From assembly GCA_031423015.1 (NCBI GenBank), contig JANPER010000081.1:1-64000 (forward strand): 64,000 nt of DNA, written 5' to 3'. Made by a program: the position numbers and the translations under genes. Positions within the stretch are counted from its first letter, which is position 1. Each line of letters starts with the position of its first letter. Below the pieces are notes generated by a model. The model made no database searches. It was not told the DNA's origin and saw only the letters and a list, made by a program, of their open reading frames with translations. The stretch is from DATGPD01 sp031423015 (GTDB lineage Bacteria > Planctomycetota > UBA1135 > UBA2386). Below are positions 8,477 to 15,944 of this stretch, in pieces.

Positions 8477-10461
8477 GACGAGACTCGCTTGCCGAGTGCG
8501 CAGGCTGAACTCGCCCAGCTTGACACCGGCAACGACGTGTCGACGCGCAGCGTGCGCTTGCCCCGCGACGTCCGTCCACCGACGTCGGTCGCCTCGAGCG
8601 TGACTTCGAAGGTCTTGCCCGCGGCCGGGACGGGCAAGTCGACGCGGAACTCGCCGTTCTCGACTGGCACGTTGGGCAGATCGGTTCCCGGCGCCATGAG
8701 CTTCAGAGTGAACTCCGCAGCGTCGCTCACCGTGCCGACGATCGTGACGCGGTTACCGACGACGCTGTCGTCGTTGGGTGAGGTGATGGCGAGCGCGGGT
8801 GGCTCGCTGTCGACGATCACGTCGATGCTCCGCGTCACTTGGAGATCGGCGGGGCCCACCACCACGACCTCGATCGCGTGTGGACCGTCGCTCGCGAACT
8901 CTACTTTGCGCACGGCGGTGCCGAGTCGCAGGGAAGTCGGCTCGCCTTGAATGCGGACATCTTCGACCAGCGCGGCATCCTCGTCCTTCACCTGCACGGT
9001 GACGTCGACCTGACGCCCCACCACCTGCTCCTGCACGGGGGTCAACACCACCCCCTCGAGCCGCGCTCGCACCCTGCTCTTGGTGTCGTCGAGGAGACTC
9101 GCGATGTCGGGCCGATTATCCAAGTCGGCTGCTGCCTTCGCATCTTTCAGTGCTCGCCCCAGGTCGGTCTCGACTGACCTGGCCCGCGCGGCGTAGGCGC
9201 CCACCAGCTCGCGGGTGATCGTCGGATTGTCGTTGTCCAAGCGTCTCGCTTCTTCGAGGGTCGCAACGCCCCTGTCGAACGTCGCCTGCTGCCTGGTCTG
9301 AGCCCGACCGCGCAGCAGCAGCTCGTCGGCACTGGGCCCGCCGCGACAGAGTGACGGAAGGAACGCCACCCCCGCGGCGAGCACGACCCCGACGCCCGCG
9401 AGCACAGCCCACCGGCGGCGCGGGTTGGCCGCTGCGTCAGCCGTACGGCTTGGCCCCGTGCGATCGCGTTGCGCCCGTCGCGGCGCCACCGTGAGCGCGT
9501 CGGCCGACGGGTTGGCCAACGTCTGCCGCGCCGCGCGTACGGTTTCCGGCGCCGGCTGGTTGATGGTCGTCGCGCGCATCGAGCCCTTGCCGGCGTCCGC
9601 GTCGGCCAGCTTCTCTTCCCGCTCGGGCCACTGCGTGCGGATGGCTTCGAGCAGCACCGCAGCGTCGACGTAGCGCTCGGCGGGGTCCGCGGCGACGCAG
9701 CGCTGCAGCAAGGCGCGACACGGCGCCGAAAGCGCCGGCAGATTCGTCTTCAGGTCGGGGAAGCGCGCGCCCTGTGACGAGCCCGGAAACGGGTCGTCGC
9801 CCTTGAGCATGAAGTACAGCGTCGCCCCGAGCGCCCACACGTCGGTCGCGGGGGTCACGTTCTCCATGCCGGTCCAGTGCTCGGGCGCCATGTACTTCGG
9901 CGTGCCCATCACCACCGACATCGATTGGTCGGCCGTAGCGTCGGCTTTGGCGAGGCCGAGATCCGCGACCTTGACGCGCCCCTCGCGAGTGACCATCAGG
10001 TTGTCGGGCTTGACGTCGCGATGCACCACGCCGCGCGTGTGCGCGGCCGCGAGACCGTTGGCCGCGCCCGCCATGATCGACAGCGCTTCGCGCTCGGTCA
10101 GCTTGCCCTTGCGCTTGACGCGCTCGCGCAGCGTCTCGCCGCGCACCAACTCCATCACGATGTAGTGCAGGCCGAACGACTCGGCGACGTCGTAGACGTG
10201 GATCAGGTTGGGGTTGTCGGGCGCGATGCGCGCCGCCAGACGGGCCTCGCGCTGAAAGCGATCGACGAAGCGTTCATCTTGGCTGGCGACCAGCGGACTC
10301 AGCACCTTGATCGCGACGTCGGTCTCGAGCTTGGTGTGATAGCCGCGATACACCATGCCCATGCCACCGCCGCCCAACTTGCCGGTGACCAGACACGGCG
10401 GCAGCAGCTTGTAGCCTTCGACGGTGGGCAGCGCGCGCAGCAGCGGGTCGTCGATTGTCAT
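8473..10461 (-). CDS. Transmembrane Ser/Thr protein kinase with Ig-like repeats
   Basis: Kinase domain in residues 15-280: glycine loop GGGGMGMV at 30-37, K52, HRDVKPDN from H147. DLG at 167-169 replaces the usual DFG, a tolerated variant. A membrane helix follows at about 350-371. The outer part has a short TPR-like segment (about 385-450) and then bacterial Ig-like repeats ('PPALAITSPNDDSVVGNRVTIVGTVSD'). The last 15 residues do not resemble the repeat. Restoring one G near 8525 lets the repeat run on into the SUMF1 gene, giving a kinase-Ig-FGE protein of about 1050 residues. A small membrane protein gene lies 24 bp upstream. Likely a sensor kinase. Confidence 0.87.
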   Translation of the reverse strand: MTIDDPLLRALPTVEGYKLLPPCLVTGKLGGGGMGMVYRGYHTKLETDVAIKVLSPLVASQDERFVDRFQREARLAARIAPDNPNLIHVYDVAESFGLHYIVMELVRGETLRERVKRKGKLTEREALSIMAGAANGLAAAHTRGVVHRDVKPDNLMVTREGRVKVADLGLAKADATADQSMSVVMGTPKYMAPEHWTGMENVTPATDVWALGATLYFMLKGDDPFPGSSQGARFPDLKTNLPALSAPCRALLQRCVAADPAERYVDAAVLLEAIRTQWPEREEKLADADAGKGSMRATTINQPAPETVRAARQTLANPSADALTVAPRRAQRDRTGPSRTADAAANPRRRWAVLAGVGVVLAAGVAFLPSLCRGGPSADELLLRGRAQTRQQATFDRGVATLEEARRLDNDNPTITRELVGAYAARARSVETDLGRALKDAKAAADLDNRPDIASLLDDTKSRVRARLEGVVLTPVQEQVVGRQVDVTVQVKDEDAALVEDVRIQGEPTSLRLGTAVRKVEFASDGPHAIEVVVVGPADLQVTRSIDVIVDSEPPALAITSPNDDSVVGNRVTIVGTVSDAAEFTLKLMAPGTDLPNVPVENGEFRVDLPVPAAGKTFEVTLEATDVGGRTSRGKRTLRVDTSLPVSSWASSACALGKRVSS

Positions 10462-10485
10462 CCCAGAAGCGTCATCCCAGAGGCG

Positions 10486-10710
10486 TCATTCGACGGGTGC
10501 GTCGTTCTTGCCCTGGCGACTCTGCCAGGCGCGGTGGCACAGCCCCAGGACGGCCCCGATGACGGCACACAACGCGACCAGGATCAACAGAGCGCCCGCC
10601 GTGGTTCCTGGTGGCGCGAGCACGACAGTCATGAGCCAGGTTACGGACGTGAGCACCAGCATCGTGAACAACGATGGCTTCGCGCTTCGAGAAGGCGTGG
10701 TCCGAATCAT
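10486..10710 (-). CDS. Small membrane protein with two predicted helices
   Basis: A 74-residue protein with two hydrophobic stretches (about 14-32 and 36-58), ending in a short charged tail. It lies 24 bp upstream of the kinase gene on the same strand, so co-transcription is likely. I do not recognise the family. The charge pattern (basic N-terminus, charged C-terminus) fits an inner-membrane hairpin. It could also be a chance reading frame. Support comes from the spacing and the clear hydrophobic pattern. Confidence 0.45.
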   Translation of the reverse strand: MIRTTPSRSAKPSLFTMLVLTSVTWLMTVVLAPPGTTAGALLILVALCAVIGAVLGLCHRAWQSRQGKNDAPVE

Positions 10711-10941
10711 ACCTGACGAGAAACAGTGAGCTTCACAGTAGGCACGCTGCGGCTCGGCAACACCTCATTCTGCGCGCTTCCGCCAAGGACTCACCACCAT
10801 CGCCAAGTTGCGCCGCATTGCTGCTGCCCGTGCGCAGCAAGCACGATCGCCGTCAACAACGGGAGCCTTGCGCTCCCGATTCTCGAACTCACCTGTAACC
10901 GATCGGTGCTTCGAGCCCACAGGTTGTGCGGAGGCTCTGCC

Positions 10942-11955
10942 TTGCAATCCCCGCATGACCAACTCTTCCACTACACCTTCGGCCAGCCCCAGAACGCCGC
11001 CGAACTGCTGCGCGGTACTCTGCCCGCAGCGATCGTCGATTCGATCGACTGGCAGACGCTCACACGCTGCGACACCAAGCTCACCGACGCCAAGAGCGAG
11101 AGTCTGTACGCCGACCTCTTGTTCAAGGTCACGACGCGCGGTGGGCCCGCGTACGTCTTCATCTTGCTGGAGCACAAGTCGGAGGCAGATTCGCAGACGG
11201 CCTACCAGCTCCTGCGCTACGTCGTCAGGATCTGGGACCGGCATTTGGCCGAGAATCCGGCTTGTTCGACCCTGCCCCCCATCCTTGTCGTCGTGCTGCA
11301 TCACGGCCGCACGCCGTGGCGCGGCCCACGCTCCCTGCGCGAGATGATCGACCTGAGCGGGTTCCCTACGGAGATGGCCGCCGAGATCCTCGCGCGGCAG
11401 CCCGACCTCACCTTCCACGTCGACGACCTGGCCACCCAGACCGAGGCGCAGATCACGGCGCGGGTCTCCTCGCTGCTGGGCGCAATGGCGCTCCTGTGCA
11501 TGCAGTTTCTGCGCGGGGCCAGCGAAGACGATGCCGAGGCCGCGCTGCGGCGTTGGCACGGGCTGCTGGCCAGGGTGCACGCCGCGACAGACGCCCAGGA
11601 GGCGTTCCTCAAGCTCGTCGAGTACATCGCAACGATCTCCGACCTCCACCGCGACCGCGTCCGGCGTATCTTCGCGGAGGTCCATCCAGATGCGGAGCAG
11701 ACCTACATGAAGACTTACGGACGATTGGAGCGTGAGGCCATCGAGCGCGAAACCAGAGGCGAAGCCAGGGGCGAGGCCAGAGGCAAGGCCGAGGGCAAAG
11801 CGGAGATCCTGCTCCGCCAGCTCGACGCGCGCTTTGGCTCTCTCGCGCAAGAGACCATCGTTCGCGTGCGTGCAGCCACGCCTGCCGATCTCGATCGCTG
11901 GGCCGTCCAGGTGCTCGACGCACAGACGCTCGACGAGGCGTTGCGCGATCGCTGA
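10942..11955 (+). CDS. Rpn/YhgA-family PD-(D/E)XK nuclease (recombination-promoting nuclease, putative transposase)
   Basis: Rpn-family proteins are PD-(D/E)XK endonucleases that raise RecA-independent recombination. The family's opening is present: HDQLFHYTFGQPQNAAELLRG. The nuclease core shows D58 in 'YADLLF' and the E77-x-K79 pair in 'FILLEHKS', followed by 'QLLRYVVRIWDRH'. The C-terminus has charged repeats (GEARGEARGKAEGKAE) and a DUF4351-like tail. I chose TTG at 10942 because GGAGG lies 7 bases upstream and the protein then begins exactly where the family does. The frame extends further upstream but that part is unlike protein. Its neighbour, a split nucleotidyltransferase, starts at the next base (11956). 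The setting is a mobile or defence-like patch. Confidence 0.82.
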   Translation: MQSPHDQLFHYTFGQPQNAAELLRGTLPAAIVDSIDWQTLTRCDTKLTDAKSESLYADLLFKVTTRGGPAYVFILLEHKSEADSQTAYQLLRYVVRIWDRHLAENPACSTLPPILVVVLHHGRTPWRGPRSLREMIDLSGFPTEMAAEILARQPDLTFHVDDLATQTEAQITARVSSLLGAMALLCMQFLRGASEDDAEAALRRWHGLLARVHAATDAQEAFLKLVEYIATISDLHRDRVRRIFAEVHPDAEQTYMKTYGRLEREAIERETRGEARGEARGKAEGKAEILLRQLDARFGSLAQETIVRVRAATPADLDRWAVQVLDAQTLDEALRDR

Positions 11956-12429
11956 ATGATCACCGGCCAACCAACGATCCTACCGGTCGGCACGCGCGTG
12001 GTGACCATCGCCGACGTGCGAAGCCGCAACGGCTACGTCGAGATCCCGCGCGGCGCCGTGGGCATCGTGCAGCGCGCACCGACGGACGGGTCGCATTCGT
12101 ACTGGGTGCGCCTGGTCGACGGCGCCGAGTTGGCGCTGCGTCGTCATGAACTCGCGACGCTTGCACGCTTCCAGGAGGGCGACGCCACCCCCACACCCGG
12201 CGGGCGCTTGCTGTTCGAACGCGTGATCCTGCGCGTGGTGGTTGGGTCGCGCGCCTACGGCCTCGACATCGAGGGCAGCGACACCGACCGCCGGGGGGTC
12301 TATCTGCCGCCGGCCGAGACCCACTGGTCGTTGTATGGCGCGCCGGAACAGATCGACGACGAAGCCTGGCAAGAGACCTATTGGGAACTGCAGAAGCTGC
12401 TGATCCTGGCGCTCAAGGCCAACCCCAAC

Positions 12430-12494
12430 GCGGCCTTGGGCCGCAACAACAGTTGCAGGTCGGCGCAGCGCCGACCAGAGGGGCCCAAGGCCGC
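12430..12494 (+). repeat. Three-stem (cloverleaf-like) palindromic repeat, copy A
   Basis: An outer 13-bp perfect stem (12430-12442 with 12482-12494) encloses two hairpins: GCAAC/GTTGC (12443-12447 and 12452-12456, loop AACA) and GGTCGGCGC/GCGCCGACC (12458-12466 and 12468-12476, loop A). Copy B at 58076-58139 keeps all three stems, with different loop bases and one A-to-G change in the outer stem that still allows a G-T pair. This pattern indicates selection or a mobility mechanism based on structure. Confidence 0.7.
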
Positions 12495-12612
12495 TTTATT
12501 CCTTGGGGCTTCCAGTGCCGCTCGAGCCTGGCGAATTTGAAAGGCGTGGCGAATTACACCAGCCGCAAGTTTCGCGCGCCACGCGAGGATTCGCGGCACT
12601 TGCAGCCCAGCC
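12430..12612 (+). mobile_element. 183-bp insertion inside the nucleotidyltransferase gene
   Basis: The edges are set by protein continuity: codons before 12430 and from 12613 join in frame. The left 65 bases form a three-stem palindromic element (see the repeat entry at 12430). The remaining 118 bases have a short GGCGAATT direct repeat and no gene. I see no clear terminal inverted repeats spanning the whole insert and no obvious target-site duplication. The in-frame length recalls palindromic elements known to insert inside coding sequences, such as Rickettsia RPE, but no homology to them is claimed. Confidence 0.55.
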
Positions 12613-13064
12613 GTGCTCGAGTGCCTGTGGTCGCCGCTGGTCGAATCGGCAACCACGCTCGGTCACGAACTATTGGCCATGCGCCGCGCGTTCCTGAGCA
12701 AGCTCGTGTACCAGACCTACAGCGGCTACGTCGCGTCACAGTTCAAGAAGTTGCAGGCCGACCTGCGGCAGCACGGCGAGCCCAAGTGGAAGCACGTGAT
12801 GCACCTGCTGCGACTGATGCTCGCCGGCGTCGAGACGCTGCGCTCGCACGATGTGCCGGTGCACGTAGGCCCGCACCGCGATCGCCTGCTCGCGGTGCGC
12901 GCGGGCGCCATGGCGTGGACCGACGTGGAGGTTTGGCGGGCGCAGTTGCACCAGGAGTTCGCCGAGGCATTCGCGACGACGACGCTGCCGGATCGCCCCG
13001 ACTACGCACGCGCGGACGCCTTCCTGCGCCGCGCGCGCCGGCTGGCCCTCGCCGAGGACCTGCC

Positions 13065-13157
13065 ATGAACGTGGCGGAGGATCTCCGTCTGCGCCGGCTC
13101 GCCGCTGCACATCCCTATCCGCTAGAAGCTTTGGTTGATCGAAGACGTGACGGATGA
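13065..13157 (+). pseudogene. 5' remnant of a second COG3541-type nucleotidyltransferase
   Basis: The ATG at 13065 overlaps the stop of the previous gene (ATGA). Its first residues, LRLRRLAAAHPYPL, match the start I know for the partner gene that usually follows this family in tandem. After about 22 codons the resemblance stops and the frame ends at 13157. The nucleotidyltransferase signature is missing. The break lies about 40 bases before the G-rich hexamer arrays, so the rest of the gene was probably lost in a rearrangement there. Confidence 0.45.
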
Positions 13158-13167
13158 GTCAAGTTTC

Positions 13168-13304
13168 GGCCCGCTCCCGCTCCCGCTCCCGTCTTGTTCT
13201 CAGACCCTTCGCGGGTGCTGCGCCGGACTGTGACGCGCACTGGACACGATGTAGGTCGGGAGCGGGAGCGGGAGCGGGAGCGGAAGCGGAAGCGGAAGCG
13301 GGCC
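13168..13304. repeat. Inverted pair of G-rich hexamer arrays with G-quadruplex potential
   Basis: Units of CCCGCT run from 13170 to 13191, and units of GGGAGC, then GGAAGC, run from 13257 to 13302. A 22-bp arm of one is the exact reverse complement of the other, 65 bases apart, and the whole block is bounded by GGCCCGCT and AGCGGGCC. Each array has four runs of three G on one strand with 3-base loops, the classic G-quadruplex pattern, on opposite strands. The rest of the gap (to 13463) has a hairpin around 13350-13375 (arms GCCAGC and GCTGGC) but no supported gene. Confidence 0.7.
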
Positions 13305-13463
13305 ACCTCGACACGCTCGTCGGTCTGAGGCGAAGCCTCGCTGGGTGTTCGCCAGCGCCTTCGGCGCGAGCTGGCCTGCATGACTTGTTGGTTCGGTTGC
13401 GTCGGCCAGGCGAAGGCTAGCGCGCCGCCCAGAACCATCGTCACAGTCAGTCTCGGTCGTCGG

Positions 13464-15932
13464 CTACCCCGACGCCTCGGTGTCGCCGAGCAGGCCGATG
13501 GTAACCGGGCCCGTCACCGTCGCCTTGCAAGCCAGGTGGCACTTCTCGGCGTCGAGGTCATGGCCGCTGGCCGCAAGGTCGGGCACGATCAGCTTCAGCG
13601 TGCGCTTCTCTTTGCCAGACAGCTTGCTGATGTTGGCCTCGCCCTCGACGACCTTGATCACGCACTTGCCGCAGGTGCCACCCTTGCAGTCGTAGAGCAT
13701 CTGCACCTTGCCGCCGATCTCCTTCGGACTCTTGGTGGCGAACTTGGCTTCGATCAGGCAGTCGAGCACCGTCTGACCCGCCGCAATCGACAAGGTGTCG
13801 CCGAGCGGCTGCAACGTGAGCGACGGCGCGCCCCCGGCCGCCGCCGGCTTGGGCGCGTCGGCGGCCTCGGCAGCCTTGTCCGCCGCTTTCTCCGCTGGTT
13901 TGCCGGCCGCCTTGTCCGGCGCCTTCGCGGCGGGCCGCACGGCGGTCTTGCCTATCACGTCGGCACTTGCTGCTGGCTTGGCAGTGCCGGCCTTCTTGTC
14001 GATCAACGTCTGCTCACTGACCGCCGCGGCGGCCTCGGCGCGCGCGCTCTTGGCGGCGGTTTGCATGCCGTCGAAGCGCAGGCCCTGCTGCGCCACGAAC
14101 ACCATGTCACCCTCGTTGAGGCGCAAGGAGTCGCGCACCTCGACATAGGTGCCGTTCATGCTGCCGTAGTCGCGCAACTTCACCACGCTGCCCGCGCCCT
14201 CGAGGGCAAAGTGGCGGCGTGACAGCGACTTGTCGGCAGGATCGATGGCGATGCCGCGGGCCGACGCCTCGCGGCCGTAGCTGCGGCCGTCTTCGGCCAC
14301 CGGCAACCAGGCGGCGGGCTCACCCTCGGGACCGAGCACGGCGAGCATCGGCTTGCCGCTCATGCTCTCCACGCGCATGCGCTGGCGCCCAGCCCAAATG
14401 ATGTCGCCCACCTCGAGCGTGCGTTCGACGGCGACGCGCACGAGCACCTGCCCCGCCATGTCCTCGACGCTGATGTAGCAAGCCTCCGGCTCGACCAGCA
14501 GCGCCGCGTGGTTCTCGACCACGTTCTCGTCGCGTGGAAACGTGATCTGCCCCGTGGTGCGCCCGATCACGTAACGCCCCGGCGCCAGCAGCTCGCGCGC
14601 CTCTTCGTTGACCACACCGTCTTGCAGACGCACGACGCGCGCACCGATCTGCGGCGGCGGTGGCACAGTCGAAATCGGTGCCGCGCTCTTGGCGGCGGGA
14701 ATGTCGCCGCGCGCCGCGTGCTTCTCTTTGAACTCGGCGAACCGCCGCTCCATCAGCGTCGCCAACTCGTCGTCGGTCTTGCCCTGCATGCGCGCGGCGA
14801 TCACGTCGACCGCCAACACGGCATCGATCATCGAGCGCTTGAAGTTGCCCACGTGGTCGATGACCGTGGATTGCTCGGCCTCGGGGCTGAAGTCGCGCGT
14901 CTGGATGAACGCCGGCGTGAGCAGTTCGCCCACCATGAATATGTTGCGCACCTGGGTCTCGAGCCACGGCGTCACCGCCATGTAGCTCTCGTCGTCGTCG
15001 GCCGCGGTGAACTGCCGGATCCCGATCTCTTGCAGGAACTGCAGCGGCAGGTCGGCGCCGATGCAGGCCAAGATCTGTTCCTTGGGAAACTCGAGGAACG
15101 TGCCCTCGCTCGGCCGCGAGGTCATGTCGCGGCGATCGCTGCGCAACGCCACGAACTCGCTGCCGTCCGCCGCTTTCAGCACCGCCAGCGGCTCGCTCAC
15201 CGGCAAATAGCGAATATTGCCGTTGCCAGAGAACGCGGCGAAGAAGTCCTTCGCCAGCGTCGAGTTGACCTTCGGCAGGCTGCGCTTGCGATACGACCAG
15301 AACACGTCGCTGCTGTCGTTCGCCTTGGCCTTGGCGTTCGAAAGCGCGATCACCGCCTCGGCAGCCGAAGTGCCGCCCCCGATCACGCACGCCGGCTTGC
15401 CGATGAAGCGCGCCGCATCCTTGAGCTTGTAGTTGATGCCCAACGAGTCGCCGGGCATCTCCAGCTTGGTCGGCATGCCGCGCCCCATCGCCAACACGAT
15501 GTGCTTGGTCAGGTAGATCGGCTTCTCGCGCGTCGCCGGCTGCACGCACTTGGCGCGCATCACAGAATCGGGGCCGATCTCGAGCAGCACCATCTCGACG
15601 CCGTTCGCCATCTGCAAGCCGCGCTCTTGGAAGGCGCCACGCCAACTGTTGTAGAGCTGACTTGCGGGCGTGCGATCGCCGAACAGCAGACGATCGATCA
15701 ACTCGCCGCCGCACGGGAAGGGCACCGCTTTGCCCCCGGGTCCGAAGCTGGAGTCGACCGGCTTGTCCTTGGCGGGATCGCCGTCGGGCGACATCCAGTC
15801 CTTCAGCAGACTGAGGATCTCGTCCAGGTCGATGACCAGCGCTTTGAGACCGAGTTCGTGCGCGCGAAAAGCGGCGGCGGTGCCTGCCGGCCCGGCGCCG
15901 ACGATGAGGATGTCGAGAACTTCGTTGGTCAT
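13464..15932 (-). CDS. NAD(P)H/FAD oxidoreductase - double FHA - [2Fe-2S] ferredoxin fusion
   Basis: Residues 1-400 form a two-dinucleotide flavoprotein of the thioredoxin-reductase/YpdA class, with GAGPAG at 12-17 and a second GGGTSAAE at 185-192. I see no CxxC active site in it. Two FHA-like domains follow: about 435-525 ('RYVIGRTTGQITF...NHAAL') and 545-625, the second with the canonical GRE, SRRH and NGT signature. A linker rich in Ala, Lys and Pro spans 626-700. The last domain (about 705-800) is a plant-type ferredoxin with C749, C754 and C757, and a fourth ligand at C798 or C802. No signal peptide, so cytosolic. The gene ends the cytochrome locus, 12 bp downstream of the 17-heme gene. 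It could pass electrons between NAD(P)H and the cytochrome chain under control of a kinase. Confidence 0.87.
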   Translation of the reverse strand: MTNEVLDILIVGAGPAGTAAAFRAHELGLKALVIDLDEILSLLKDWMSPDGDPAKDKPVDSSFGPGGKAVPFPCGGELIDRLLFGDRTPASQLYNSWRGAFQERGLQMANGVEMVLLEIGPDSVMRAKCVQPATREKPIYLTKHIVLAMGRGMPTKLEMPGDSLGINYKLKDAARFIGKPACVIGGGTSAAEAVIALSNAKAKANDSSDVFWSYRKRSLPKVNSTLAKDFFAAFSGNGNIRYLPVSEPLAVLKAADGSEFVALRSDRRDMTSRPSEGTFLEFPKEQILACIGADLPLQFLQEIGIRQFTAADDDESYMAVTPWLETQVRNIFMVGELLTPAFIQTRDFSPEAEQSTVIDHVGNFKRSMIDAVLAVDVIAARMQGKTDDELATLMERRFAEFKEKHAARGDIPAAKSAAPISTVPPPPQIGARVVRLQDGVVNEEARELLAPGRYVIGRTTGQITFPRDENVVENHAALLVEPEACYISVEDMAGQVLVRVAVERTLEVGDIIWAGRQRMRVESMSGKPMLAVLGPEGEPAAWLPVAEDGRSYGREASARGIAIDPADKSLSRRHFALEGAGSVVKLRDYGSMNGTYVEVRDSLRLNEGDMVFVAQQGLRFDGMQTAAKSARAEAAAAVSEQTLIDKKAGTAKPAASADVIGKTAVRPAAKAPDKAAGKPAEKAADKAAEAADAPKPAAAGGAPSLTLQPLGDTLSIAAGQTVLDCLIEAKFATKSPKEIGGKVQMLYDCKGGTCGKCVIKVVEGEANISKLSGKEKRTLKLIVPDLAASGHDLDAEKCHLACKATVTGPVTIGLLGDTEASG

Positions 15933-15944
15933 GGGATCGAACTG

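Larger units (their letters stand above)
11956..13068 (+). pseudogene. COG3541-type nucleotidyltransferase, split by a 183-bp insertion
   Basis: The N-terminal half (11956-12429) has the pol-beta nucleotidyltransferase signature VGSRAYGLDIEGSDTDRRG. The C-terminal half (12613-13068) continues it with VLECLWSPLVE, LVYQTYSGYVASQFKKL and WKHVMHLLRL, typical of this COG3541 family as I know it. Between them lie exactly 183 bases (12430-12612). Both halves are still in the same frame, because 183 is a multiple of three, but the insert holds an in-frame TGA at 12538-12540. Removing the insert gives KANPN-VLECLW, a smooth join. So the gene was interrupted recently, by precise insertion. The second half could only be made from an internal start such as ATG 12679. 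The substrate is unknown. Confidence 0.7.

Noticed and set aside
12430..12494. Cloverleaf-like fold read as a tRNA
   Set aside because: No anticodon arm of tRNA shape, no T-arm consensus and no CCA. It is a palindromic DNA repeat.
12538..12540. In-frame TGA as another selenocysteine codon
   Set aside because: It lies inside the 183-bp insert, in sequence with no protein character and no Cys homologue.
13168..13304. CRISPR array
   Set aside because: Short 6-bp tandem units without unique spacers; an inverted simple repeat.
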